DNA of 64,000 nucleotides from Chryseobacterium viscerum (GTDB taxonomy: Bacteria > Bacteroidota > Bacteroidia > Flavobacteriales > Weeksellaceae). Where the stretch lies: positions 153,407-217,406 of the forward strand of contig NZ_PPEG02000011.1 in NCBI RefSeq assembly GCF_002899945.2. Reading direction: 5' to 3'. Positions 26,574 to 35,600 of the stretch are shown in pieces. Below the pieces are notes generated by a model that worked only from the letters and a program-made list of their open reading frames with translations, was not told the DNA's origin and did not search any database. A program made the position numbers and the translations under genes. Each line of letters opens with the position of its first letter. Position 1 is the first letter of the stretch.

Positions 26574-27188
26574 ATGCTTATCAAAAATATAGAACAAAGA
26601 ATTAAAATCAACAAGGTCATTTCAATCTCAACCATTGTTTTTGCCGTTTTCATTGTCATTGCCGGATTTTTCTTTGCGTACAGAATGATCGAGGATTCCA
26701 GAAAATCAATTTACATTTTAGACAATGGTGTTCCGGTTCTTGCCAAGCAAACGGACGTACTACTGAATCGACCTGTTGAATACAAAGCGCAAATAGAACT
26801 TTTCCACCGATTGTTTTTCACGCTCGCACCAGATGATACCTATATCAAGGATAATATCCAAAAGTCATTATACTTAATCGATGACAGCGGAAAAAAAGAA
26901 TATACCAACTTAAAGGAAAAAGGTTTTTACAATCAGATCATTGCGTCCAGTTCGATGGTCAGTATCCATACCGATTCTATTGCACTCAATATGGAACAGA
27001 AGAAATTTCATTTTTTTGGGAAACAAATGATCACAAGAAAATCTTCTGTCATTACCAGAAAGCTCATCACCGAAGGTTTCTTTGAAGACATCATTAGAAG
27101 TCCCAACAATCCTCACGGTGTGATTCTTAAAAACTGGCGAATCATCAATAACGAAGAACTATCCAATCAAAACAAAAACTCTTACTAA
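26574..27188 (+). CDS. traK: Conjugative transfer protein TraK (VirB8-like)
   Basis: 204 aa, one N-terminal membrane segment (ISTIVFAVFIVIAGFFFAY) followed by a soluble periplasmic domain with NRPVEYKAQIELFHRLFFTL and a C-terminal IRSPNNPHGVILKNW. This is the TraK layout, resembling VirB8. It directly precedes the TraL-like gene (1-base gap). Confidence 0.8.
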   Translation: MLIKNIEQRIKINKVISISTIVFAVFIVIAGFFFAYRMIEDSRKSIYILDNGVPVLAKQTDVLLNRPVEYKAQIELFHRLFFTLAPDDTYIKDNIQKSLYLIDDSGKKEYTNLKEKGFYNQIIASSSMVSIHTDSIALNMEQKKFHFFGKQMITRKSSVITRKLITEGFFEDIIRSPNNPHGVILKNWRIINNEELSNQNKNSY

Positions 27189-27189
27189 A

Positions 27190-27543
27190 ATGAATACGAC
27201 ATTAAAACAAAAGTGTCAGAAATGGCTTCAGTGGGCAGTTCAAAATCCAAAGAAATTCTTCATGTATTCAATGATTCTACTGTCGGTTTCATTTATAGGG
27301 TCTCTCATTCAAGGTATCTTTTTCCCTTCCGAAACAACATTTAAAATAAGACCTCCGGTTCTTTATTCAAACAATAAGACGAGTCAAGATTTGCCCGTCA
27401 ACAATGATAAAAAAATGGAAAAAATAGTGAATGAACTCAAGTCTTTAAAAGTAAAAAGAGACCAAAATTCTTTACAAAAACAAGACAGCTTACGAATCGA
27501 CTACCTGTTTAACCAATACCAAAAATTAAAAAATGGCCGGTAG
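27190..27543 (+). CDS. TraL-like small membrane protein
   Basis: 117 aa with one membrane segment (FFMYSMILLSVSFIGSLI) and a basic N-terminus, followed by a soluble part with a coiled coil. By position (after TraK, before TraM) it corresponds to TraL of CTnDOT-type operons. The sequence match is weak, so the name is based on location. Confidence 0.6.
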   Translation: MNTTLKQKCQKWLQWAVQNPKKFFMYSMILLSVSFIGSLIQGIFFPSETTFKIRPPVLYSNNKTSQDLPVNNDKKMEKIVNELKSLKVKRDQNSLQKQDSLRIDYLFNQYQKLKNGR

Positions 27544-27577
27544 CACCGGAGGCAATTTATATAAAAATCAAGAATAA

Positions 27578-28786
27578 ATGAAAAAAATAAATTTTAAAGA
27601 AAAAAAATATGTTTTGCCACTTTTGGCTTTGCCGTTTCTTTTTCTTTTCGGCTATGTGGGAGCGCAGTTTATGAAGGAAGATGCTTCTGCAAAGGATAAG
27701 CCCAAAGAACTGTCTCTTTCATTAGGTGAAACGCAGGATTCTATTATGACCAAAAACGATGCTTACGATGAATTCTTTAAAAAAGAGGATAACCGAACAA
27801 TGCTTGGAGGTTTGGATAAGGAATCAGACAGTTTACTAAGCTATGATGATCAATTATCATTAGACCAAAAAAGAAAAATAGATTCATTAAAAGCGGTCAA
27901 CGGAAGACAGAATAGATATCAGGCAAAAAGAGATCAATCTTCATATTACAATCCCAATCAACAGCAAGAAGATGATAAAGATTATAAAAGGTCTTCAGAG
28001 ATCATCAAAATGCTAAATGAAAAATCGTATGGAAATGAAAATAACAAATACTCTGATACACAAAAAGAAAAACCTCAGTCCGCCCAACCAGATCCTGTAA
28101 AATATCTGAAAGAGCAGATGCTGGTAATGGATTCTTTAGAAAAATCCCGTGATCCTGAATACCAAAATAAACTCGCAGCAGAACAGAGATTGAAATCTAA
28201 CAAGGACAAAATGGAAGATTTTCTCAATTCAACTTTCAATGTGAGCAAAGCCGGAATCAACAGCAGTTTTAATGCTTTCTATAAGGAAAAGGAAAATAGT
28301 TTTATCAAAGCGGTCATTGACGAAAACAACAAAGGATTTTTAGGAAGCAGGATCAGGTTCCGCTTGTTGGAAGACATCTTTGTTGGAAACAAAAAAATAG
28401 GAAAGGGTTCGATATTGTATGGGCAGATCTCAGGATTTTCAATGCAACGGGTCGATCTCAGCATTGTATCGGTCTTTACGAAAGGAGAAATCTATCCTGT
28501 CAATCTTTCGATTTATGATGTTGACGGTATGAAGGGATTGTATGTTCCACAAAGTGTTTTCAGAGATATGGTGAGGGAAATGGGAAGTAACTCGGTACAA
28601 GGAACTCAGATGGATATGGGCGGAAAAGGATTTTTCTCAAGCATTGGATCCAGCCTGTTTACATCAACATCCAAATCTATTGCCAACCTGATCAAAGAGA
28701 ACAAAGCAAAATTGAAATTCAATTCTTATGTCTTTTTAATCGATGAAAAACAATTGCAAGATTCACAAAACCGACAAAAAAAATAA
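27578..28786 (+). CDS. traM: Conjugative transfer protein TraM (VirB10-like)
   Basis: 402 aa. One N-terminal membrane segment (YVLPLLALPFLFLFGYVGAQ), a long charged linker with many Gln and Asn, and a C-terminal domain with GSRIRFRLLEDIFVGNKKIG and LYGQISGFSMQRVDLSI, as in TraM. It would form the core of the T4SS spanning the periplasm. It is followed by traN with a 4-base gap. Confidence 0.85.
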   Translation: MKKINFKEKKYVLPLLALPFLFLFGYVGAQFMKEDASAKDKPKELSLSLGETQDSIMTKNDAYDEFFKKEDNRTMLGGLDKESDSLLSYDDQLSLDQKRKIDSLKAVNGRQNRYQAKRDQSSYYNPNQQQEDDKDYKRSSEIIKMLNEKSYGNENNKYSDTQKEKPQSAQPDPVKYLKEQMLVMDSLEKSRDPEYQNKLAAEQRLKSNKDKMEDFLNSTFNVSKAGINSSFNAFYKEKENSFIKAVIDENNKGFLGSRIRFRLLEDIFVGNKKIGKGSILYGQISGFSMQRVDLSIVSVFTKGEIYPVNLSIYDVDGMKGLYVPQSVFRDMVREMGSNSVQGTQMDMGGKGFFSSIGSSLFTSTSKSIANLIKENKAKLKFNSYVFLIDEKQLQDSQNRQKK

Positions 28787-28790
28787 AACA

Positions 28791-29660
28791 ATGAAAACTT
28801 TATTATACACCCTTTTAATTTTCGCAGCAAACTTACTCACTGCGCAAACTGCAAGCAAAGAACAAATTATTTCCGATTTACCGGAGATTGAAATTACTGA
28901 AGGTATCAACCTTCATATTATTTCACCGGAACCAATTCAATATGTCGATTTGTCAACAGAAAAACTAACTGGAGATTTGCCTGCTACCAATATTGCCAGA
29001 ATAAAGATCACAGACAATCCTGATTCTGATGAGAAAGGAAAAATCAAAACACCTTCCGTTTTTTTTAATGGAGATAAAATCGGAGTGATAACCGTTGTTG
29101 CGCAGTCTTTCATCGCTCAATACAAAGTCGTTTACAGAAATCAAGACAATCTCAATACGATTACAAACATCCACATTCAGCCTGAAGCAATGCAGCCCAT
29201 AGAATTTGATAAAATGGTTTTCTCAAATCTTGAACTGCGAAAATTTGCGATGGATATTATTCAAAAAAAATCTGAGAAAAATCCAATTAGAGAAGAGAAA
29301 AATTTAAAACTCAGCTTTCAGCTCAATAATGTATATGTGATAAGCGATTACATCTTTTTGGATATGACTATCAAAAACAATTCTAATCTGAGCTATGATA
29401 TTGAGGATTTGAAATTCTCATTAGAAGACAAGAAAATCCACAAAGCAACCAATAACCAAAGTGTAGATCTGACTCCCATTTTAGAACTCAATCCTCAAAA
29501 ACACTTCAGGAAAAATTTCAGGAACATCTATGTTTTCAAAAAATTCACTTATCCAAATAGCAAAGTAATGATGATTCGTCTCATTGAAGAGCAACTCTCT
29601 GGACGCGCCATTGAAATGAAGGTGAACTATTCTGAAATTCTTAAAGCTGATACCTTCTAA
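28791..29660 (+). CDS. traN: Conjugative transfer protein TraN (VirB9-like, DUF4138)
   Basis: 289 aa from ATG 28791 (frame open to 28743). A signal peptide (LLIFAANLLTAQ) is followed by a VirB9-like region: EGINLHIISPEPIQYVDLST and AQYKVVYRN, with a DUF4138 C-terminal part (NNVYVISDYIFLDMTIKNNS). It would pair with TraM in the outer-membrane core. No traO gene is seen after it, unlike in the CTnDOT operon. Confidence 0.85.
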   Translation: MKTLLYTLLIFAANLLTAQTASKEQIISDLPEIEITEGINLHIISPEPIQYVDLSTEKLTGDLPATNIARIKITDNPDSDEKGKIKTPSVFFNGDKIGVITVVAQSFIAQYKVVYRNQDNLNTITNIHIQPEAMQPIEFDKMVFSNLELRKFAMDIIQKKSEKNPIREEKNLKLSFQLNNVYVISDYIFLDMTIKNNSNLSYDIEDLKFSLEDKKIHKATNNQSVDLTPILELNPQKHFRKNFRNIYVFKKFTYPNSKVMMIRLIEEQLSGRAIEMKVNYSEILKADTF

Positions 29661-29671
29661 TTATTAATACA

Positions 29672-30028
29672 ATGGAAAATTCTTCAATTATACTGTGCTT
29701 CGCACTCATTCTAATAATATTTACCTACCAGTCTGTTATGATAATCATTTTCGATAAAAAGCGAAAAGTGCTCATCAATGACTATGAAAGGCTATTAAAT
29801 CTTAAAGATTGGTATGAGAAAATATCTGAAGAGGCAGGTCGCTTATACATTATCGAAAGTGTCGAAAAAAGAGCAAATGAACTAATTAATCAATTGAATC
29901 TGTTGAATTCCAATCTTATTGAAATACAGGAACAGCAGAAAAAATTGCAGGAACAGCAAAAAAAGCTGCACAGTAACCTATTAGAAGAACACAAATTACT
30001 AAATCAATATTTCGAAAATTATTCATAA
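29672..30028 (+). CDS. Small membrane-anchored coiled-coil protein
   Basis: 118 aa: one N-terminal membrane segment (ILCFALILIIFTYQSVMIII) and a coiled coil with the tandem repeat EQQKKLQEQQKKL. It overlaps the coupling protein start by one base, so translation is probably coupled. It may assist the coupling protein. No family recognised. Confidence 0.6.
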   Translation: MENSSIILCFALILIIFTYQSVMIIIFDKKRKVLINDYERLLNLKDWYEKISEEAGRLYIIESVEKRANELINQLNLLNSNLIEIQEQQKKLQEQQKKLHSNLLEEHKLLNQYFENYS

Positions 30029-32019
30029 TGCAAGAACAACAACATCAAATCAAGATCTATGGCTTTTTACAAAAAGCAGTTTATGCAGTCGTTGCACTCG
30101 ATTGTGCTTCGCTTTTCTACTTTAATGCTGATGTTCCGGTAATATCCAACTTGTTGAAAAATTTTTCAAAGCTGAGTTTTATTTACCCACCTATCAATGC
30201 CAAATTTGCAACATTAATTCTAATCGGATTAGTGGCTGTCGGAACAAAAGCCAAGAAAAAGAAAGACCTTAATATTAATAAAGAGATTATTGCTCCTATG
30301 ATATTGGGATTGCTGATGATTTTCTCTTCATTGGTTTGGCAAAATGAGGCAGGAAATGCTAAACTTCCGAAAGTATTTCCCAGCTTAAATCTCTATCAGA
30401 TAATTTATGCTGTTCTTTCTTTTTTGGGAGCCGTTATTCTTCAAATGGGTGCAGACAGTATTTCAAAACTGATGCAGCAGAAAATGGGAAAAGACCGATG
30501 GAATGTAGAGGAAGAATCTTTCGATCAAAATCAGGAATTGGTAACATCAGATGTTACAATCAATATCCCATATTTGTTCCGTTACAAAAACAAGAGCAAT
30601 AAAGGTTGGATGAACATAAATCCCTTTAGGGGAACAATGGTCATCGGAACACCGGGAAGCGGAAAATCTTTCGGAGTCATCAATCCTGCTATAAGACAGA
30701 TGATATCAAAAGATTTCTGTCTTTGTATTTATGATTTTAAGTTTCCGGATTTGGCACAGATTGCATACTATCATTATTTGTTGAAAAAAAGTAAAGAATC
30801 AGATTATCATTACAATTTCCACGTCATTAATCTGAACGAGGTGGAAAAATCAAAAAGAGTAAATCCATTTCATAAAAAGTACATTCAAACTTTAGCAGAA
30901 GCCCAGGAAATGGCAGAATCGATGGTTTCATCTTTGCAAAAAGGTGGTTCCAGTTCCGGAGGTGGTTCTGAAGCCTTCTTTACCCAATCTGCGATAAATT
31001 TCCTGTCGTCCTGCATTTATTTTTTTGCAACATTCGAAAACGGAAAATATTCTGATCTGCCCCACATTCTTTCCTTTATGAACAGGAGTTACAAAGAAAT
31101 TTTCGATACTCTTTTTACCAATGAAGAAATTTTCTCTTTGCTTTCACCTTTCAAAACGGCTTATGACAATAAGGCTTTTGACCAATTGGAAGGACAAATC
31201 GGAACCTTGAAAATTTTTCTTTCAAGATTGGCTACTAAAGAAAGTTTCTGGGTGTTTTCAGGCGATGAAGTGGAATTGAAGATAACTGACAGAGATAATC
31301 CTTCCATCATTATTCTGGCATCAGACCCGGGAACACAGGATATTAATTCTGCATTGTATTCTTCGGTTTTAAACAGGACTTTAAGATTGATCAATTCCAA
31401 ACACAATTTACCCGGAGGAATTATCGCTGATGAATTCCCAACGATTTATATTCATAAAATTGATAACATCGTGGCTACTGCAAGAAGCAATAAAGTTGCT
31501 GTTATGCTTGGACTACAGGAAATTCCGCAGCTCAGACAGTTCTATAAAAAAGAAGTTGCTGATACGATTTCTGCCATTGTTGGAAATATTCTTTCAGGAT
31601 CTGCTAGAGACAAAAATACATTGGATTGGTTGGAAAAATTATTTGGAAAAATAAAACAAAAATCTTATTCCCAATCCATTTCACAGCAAGGAACGACCAC
31701 CAGTATCAATGAAAAGATGGACAATATGATTCCGGCAGGTAAAATAGCAGCCTTGAAAACCGGAGAAATGGTTGGAATGATAGCGCAGGGAGAAGAAAAC
31801 GATGCTGAGGAATATAAAACTTCTGCGGTTAGCGGTAAAATCAATTTAGACATGAAAGCGATTGAGGAAGAAGAAAAAAACTATGTTAAAATGCCCACTT
31901 ATTACTCTTTTGTAGATAAAAAAGGAGCTAACCGCAAAGAAGAAGTGCTGATGACCAACTTTAGAAAGATCAACAAAGAAGTGGAACTCATTGTGAATGA
32001 TAATATCAACGCTGCATAA
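30028..32019 (+). CDS. Type IV coupling protein (VirD4/MobC-like)
   Basis: 663 aa. N-terminal membrane segments (residues about 10-150), then GTPGSGKSFGVI as Walker A (Gly207-Ser214) and GGIIADEFPT as Walker B (Asp468-Glu469). The order and sequence (INPAIRQMISKDFCLCIYDF) fit the VirD4-type coupling ATPases of Bacteroidetes elements, which bring the relaxase-DNA complex to the T4SS. The protein ends near the M23 peptidase gene (1 base gap). Confidence 0.85.
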   Translation: MQEQQHQIKIYGFLQKAVYAVVALDCASLFYFNADVPVISNLLKNFSKLSFIYPPINAKFATLILIGLVAVGTKAKKKKDLNINKEIIAPMILGLLMIFSSLVWQNEAGNAKLPKVFPSLNLYQIIYAVLSFLGAVILQMGADSISKLMQQKMGKDRWNVEEESFDQNQELVTSDVTINIPYLFRYKNKSNKGWMNINPFRGTMVIGTPGSGKSFGVINPAIRQMISKDFCLCIYDFKFPDLAQIAYYHYLLKKSKESDYHYNFHVINLNEVEKSKRVNPFHKKYIQTLAEAQEMAESMVSSLQKGGSSSGGGSEAFFTQSAINFLSSCIYFFATFENGKYSDLPHILSFMNRSYKEIFDTLFTNEEIFSLLSPFKTAYDNKAFDQLEGQIGTLKIFLSRLATKESFWVFSGDEVELKITDRDNPSIIILASDPGTQDINSALYSSVLNRTLRLINSKHNLPGGIIADEFPTIYIHKIDNIVATARSNKVAVMLGLQEIPQLRQFYKKEVADTISAIVGNILSGSARDKNTLDWLEKLFGKIKQKSYSQSISQQGTTTSINEKMDNMIPAGKIAALKTGEMVGMIAQGEENDAEEYKTSAVSGKINLDMKAIEEEEKNYVKMPTYYSFVDKKGANRKEEVLMTNFRKINKEVELIVNDNINAA

Positions 32020-32020
32020 A

Positions 32021-32869
32021 ATGAAAAAAATACAATCAAAATACACATTTACTTTGATGCTGTTATTGTTCAGTTACCTATCATTTGCACAGTTTAATAC
32101 ACTTAGACCAGCAGTGCCAAAAAAATCTGAAAATCAAAAAGCTTCTGAAAAATCTAATATCGAAGAACCGCTCAACCAAAAAAGGAATAGAAAATCTTGG
32201 AAAGAGCTTTTAAATATGACCACAAAATCAGATTTAATAAGTCAAACCGATTCTTTGAAAATGATGATTAAAGATTATAAAAGTGTAAAAGAAGTACAGA
32301 GAAATGAGTTTGAAAAACTCAAAGATTCTTTGCTGCTGCAAGCACACAATAGAGTAGAAGAAACAAAACAGACTTCAAAAAGACAGAAACCTTCCACAAC
32401 GTATGATTTTGTTGATGAACCGGCGGCATATTTTTCAAAAATCGTGATGCCTCTCAATAACAAAATTACAGTCACCTCTTCTTATGCAACAAGAACAAAT
32501 CCTATTTTCGGAACAAAAAAAATGCATAATGGGATTGACTTAAAAGCCAGATTCGAAAATGTGTATTCCGTTTTGGACGGAATTGTTACTGCAACAGGCT
32601 GGGATTCTAAAGGCGGTGGAAATTTTATAAAGGTAAAACATTTTGACCGTTTCGAAACCTCTTACCTACATCTCTCAGAAATATATTATCGAGCTGGAGA
32701 AATTGTAAAAGCCGGATTTATCATCGCAAAAAGTGGGAATACCGGAAACTCCACTGGACCACATCTGCATTTTTCGGTAAAAGAATTCGGACAAAACATC
32801 AATCCTTCTCATTTTTTAAATGACCTTATAAAAGTAAACAATTTAATAGCAAACCAGTATGAACACTAA
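32021..32869 (+). CDS. M23-family peptidase
   Basis: 282 aa from ATG 32021. Signal peptide (LMLLLFSYLSFAQ), a helical linker and an M23 (LytM) domain with HNGIDLKA and HLHFSVKEFG, the zinc-binding residues. It probably opens peptidoglycan for the T4SS or is a mating-related hydrolase. It overlaps the start of the next gene by 11 bases. Confidence 0.85.
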   Translation: MKKIQSKYTFTLMLLLFSYLSFAQFNTLRPAVPKKSENQKASEKSNIEEPLNQKRNRKSWKELLNMTTKSDLISQTDSLKMMIKDYKSVKEVQRNEFEKLKDSLLLQAHNRVEETKQTSKRQKPSTTYDFVDEPAAYFSKIVMPLNNKITVTSSYATRTNPIFGTKKMHNGIDLKARFENVYSVLDGIVTATGWDSKGGGNFIKVKHFDRFETSYLHLSEIYYRAGEIVKAGFIIAKSGNTGNSTGPHLHFSVKEFGQNINPSHFLNDLIKVNNLIANQYEH

Positions 32870-33569
32870 TACATTACCAACGGACGAACTGAAAAAATAC
32901 GGAATTATCAATGAAGATCTGTCATTCTCTAAAAAACTGAATGCAGATGATGTTCAGAAATTTCTGCAAGGATATACCATCGTTGCAGACCACGACAAAA
33001 ACAGGGCGACTTTTCAACTAACTGACAATAAAACCAAACTGAAGGTCATCTTTTTAGAGCGAGATAAAAAACTACCGGAAATTCTTACCAACAGTATGAA
33101 CAGAGTTGAATATACCGATATTCAAAAGGTCTCTGACAAGCTGTCGCCGGAGTTTTCAGCGCTTGAAAAAAAAGCTTTCATTTTCGACAAAGAAACCAGC
33201 AAAGTTGTTGAGTTTGACTTCATCAAAAACGCTACGGAGCTTACTGCCATCATTGCTGATAAAAAGGATACAGAAGAGCTGAATCGTTATAAAAATGAAT
33301 TGCTGAAACTGAAAAGTTATCTTTTGGACAAGATAGACCAGTATCCTGAAATAGCCAAGGAGATTACGAATGATCTCAGCATCGTTGCCAGAGAGATCAA
33401 TACCGTAAACAGCATAGCGACCAACCACAAACAAATCTCCAAAGCAGATGATTCCGACATTCAACTGAATGTGAACGACCCGGATGTGTATCAGAATGCC
33501 AATCAAAGAAGAGACGATGACCAGGAGCAAGATGAAGAACTGGAGAAATCAAGAAAGTTTAGAAGGTAA
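32859..33569 (+). CDS. Hypothetical transfer-region protein
   Basis: 236 aa, no signal peptide or membrane segment, with LQGYTIVADHDKNRATFQLT and an acidic tail ending DDDQEQDEELEKSRKFRR. It resembles DUF3945/DUF4099-type proteins of ICEs only loosely. Its start overlaps the M23 gene by 11 bases, so it is probably translated with it. Function unknown. Confidence 0.55.
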   Translation: MNTNTLPTDELKKYGIINEDLSFSKKLNADDVQKFLQGYTIVADHDKNRATFQLTDNKTKLKVIFLERDKKLPEILTNSMNRVEYTDIQKVSDKLSPEFSALEKKAFIFDKETSKVVEFDFIKNATELTAIIADKKDTEELNRYKNELLKLKSYLLDKIDQYPEIAKEITNDLSIVAREINTVNSIATNHKQISKADDSDIQLNVNDPDVYQNANQRRDDDQEQDEELEKSRKFRR

Positions 33570-33574
33570 GTAAA

Positions 33575-34840
33575 ATGGAAGATAATCTTACCTGGTTTGA
33601 TAAGAATATAGTTCCGAGAACGAAGGCTTATAAGGATTTTGTATTCGAAATGAAAAACTCTTCACCTGAAAATTTTTTCCAAGATGGTGAAAGAATTTTC
33701 ACAAATAAAGAAAAGGATTTTATGAAAATTTTTGATTATAAATCTTCTAAAATCAAATTTACCTCATCTCGTGCTGAACAAGAAAAATTCACACAAAACC
33801 ATATTAGTAAAGAACAAAATGCAATTCTTTTTAATGAGCTTAAGAAACTGATTTCTGAAAAAATACCTGCTTTTATTATCAATAATCCTCATATAGAAAA
33901 TACAATTGAGGGTTATAATAGAGATGAATTGATAAAGCTGCCCATTGAAGCATTAGAACATTTATTACACTTAAAGGAAGAAGAGTTTAAAGCACAGCAA
34001 GAGAATGATGATTTGAATAGCATGGCTTTCATTGACAGAGAAATAAATGAACTTAAATTAATTATTAACAATCAAAACCCAAACATTATGGAAACACAAA
34101 ACGAATATGATCCAGCTCAGTATCCGAAACTCCAATTAAAATATCTAGGTTTCGGAGAAGGCGAACAACTGCACAAAGATTTAGAAAATGGAATTAATGC
34201 TCCCGAGAAGGAGTTTGAAATTAAAACAACTTCCGACAAAACGATGCCCGGAAATGAAATGGAATTCACATTAAAATTTAATAAGTTAGAAAATGGGAGT
34301 GTCTTTATGAATTTTTATAATGCTAAACTAACGAAAGAAAATGGAGACATTTTATCTCATAATTTCCCGGTTAACAGGGTAAATACGTTTACTGCCAAAG
34401 AAGCAGTCAATCTTTTAGAAGGGCGTACAGTAAAAATAGAATTTCACAATCCGAAAACAGAAAAAATAGAACCTGCATTTGCTAAACTGAATTTTAGCGA
34501 ACCCAAAACTGAAAAAGGAAATTATAATTTCCAGAATTTTTACAAAAATTATGGTGTTGATACGGCTCAGATCGTAGAAAAATCCAAGCTGATATTCGAT
34601 AAGCCTGAATGGAAGGAAAGTACCATAAAATCTTTGGAAAAAGGAAATATTGTCAAGGTAAAATTTGAATTGGATGATAAAGTGATAGAAGGTAAAGCAG
34701 TTCTGAATCCTCAATATAAAAATCTAAGCCTTTACGATCAGGATATGAACAGAATCAATATCAACAAGCCTTTAGAAGGTTTGGAACAAGACAACAAGCA
34801 CGAAAAAAATAACGTGAAGGAACAAAGTATTAAACGATAG
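33575..34840 (+). CDS. Hypothetical ICE protein, possibly two fused parts
   Basis: 421 aa. The first part (to about residue 170) is helical and charged. The second starts METQNEYDPAQYPKLQLKYL and is similar in style to separate proteins of mobile elements, with LKFNKLENGSVFMNFYNAKL and a C-terminal DUF3945-like region. The joined arrangement could be a fusion; an internal start at ATG 34088 is possible. No enzyme motif seen. It has a 5-base gap to the upstream gene. Confidence 0.55.
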   Translation: MEDNLTWFDKNIVPRTKAYKDFVFEMKNSSPENFFQDGERIFTNKEKDFMKIFDYKSSKIKFTSSRAEQEKFTQNHISKEQNAILFNELKKLISEKIPAFIINNPHIENTIEGYNRDELIKLPIEALEHLLHLKEEEFKAQQENDDLNSMAFIDREINELKLIINNQNPNIMETQNEYDPAQYPKLQLKYLGFGEGEQLHKDLENGINAPEKEFEIKTTSDKTMPGNEMEFTLKFNKLENGSVFMNFYNAKLTKENGDILSHNFPVNRVNTFTAKEAVNLLEGRTVKIEFHNPKTEKIEPAFAKLNFSEPKTEKGNYNFQNFYKNYGVDTAQIVEKSKLIFDKPEWKESTIKSLEKGNIVKVKFELDDKVIEGKAVLNPQYKNLSLYDQDMNRININKPLEGLEQDNKHEKNNVKEQSIKR

Positions 34841-34919
34841 ATAACACGTACAACCAATCATTTATTTCCCAGCGGTAAGTCAAATTAATTAGGCTGCCGC
34901 TTTTTTAAACTCTATTTTT

Positions 34920-35600
34920 ATGAAAAAAATTTTAATACTACCCGGTCTATTTTTTCTTTTTGTAAGCACTTCCTGCCGCAAAGAAATCAAATCCGAAAAA
35001 GGAGGAATCGATGTTGTCTCCAATGTCTATTTTCATGTTTCCAAAAATCTGAACAACATCCAAAGTTTTCATTTGTCAAGCCTTAGTTATTCAGGAGATT
35101 CCATTATAGAAAGGATTCCGGATGCTGTTGCTCCCGAAATAACCCAACAGATTTATTTCATTAAAGATTCATTGTGCTATACCATTGAAAATGAAAATCC
35201 CGGCAAAATTATTCTGTCAGACATCATAAAGAAACAAAAGCCGGTTTCGGTTGAAAAGAAAAAAGGAGGAACATTGTTTTCTCAGGAAAAAATCCCCAAT
35301 TATAGAAACAGAAAAAATCTGAGTGATACGGTTTTGTTTAAGAAAAAATACAAACGATTTGAAATCAACTCACCTTGGATGTACACCCGGTTTTACATTT
35401 ATCCAACGGATACTATTTTACCGTACTCTATTTACAAACACGCGGAAAAGGACTACCACGGAAGGCTAGAAAGGATTGATTCTTACAATAAAAAGACGGA
35501 CATATTCGTGACTCTTCAATTAATATCAAGAAAAAACTGGGACAGTGAAGCCAAAGAAATTTTTGAATTTAACCACTTCATAAAAAACAGAAAAAAGTGA
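34920..35600 (+). CDS. Lipoprotein of unknown function
   Basis: 226 aa. MKKILILPGLFFLFVSTSCRK is a lipoprotein signal with lipobox STSC. The body has ISDIIKKQKP-like and beta-rich stretches and no recognised domain. Its stop codon overlaps the GTG start of the 1739-aa gene (GTGA), suggesting coupled translation. It might be an exclusion or surface protein of the element. Confidence 0.6.
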   Translation: MKKILILPGLFFLFVSTSCRKEIKSEKGGIDVVSNVYFHVSKNLNNIQSFHLSSLSYSGDSIIERIPDAVAPEITQQIYFIKDSLCYTIENENPGKIILSDIIKKQKPVSVEKKKGGTLFSQEKIPNYRNRKNLSDTVLFKKKYKRFEINSPWMYTRFYIYPTDTILPYSIYKHAEKDYHGRLERIDSYNKKTDIFVTLQLISRKNWDSEAKEIFEFNHFIKNRKK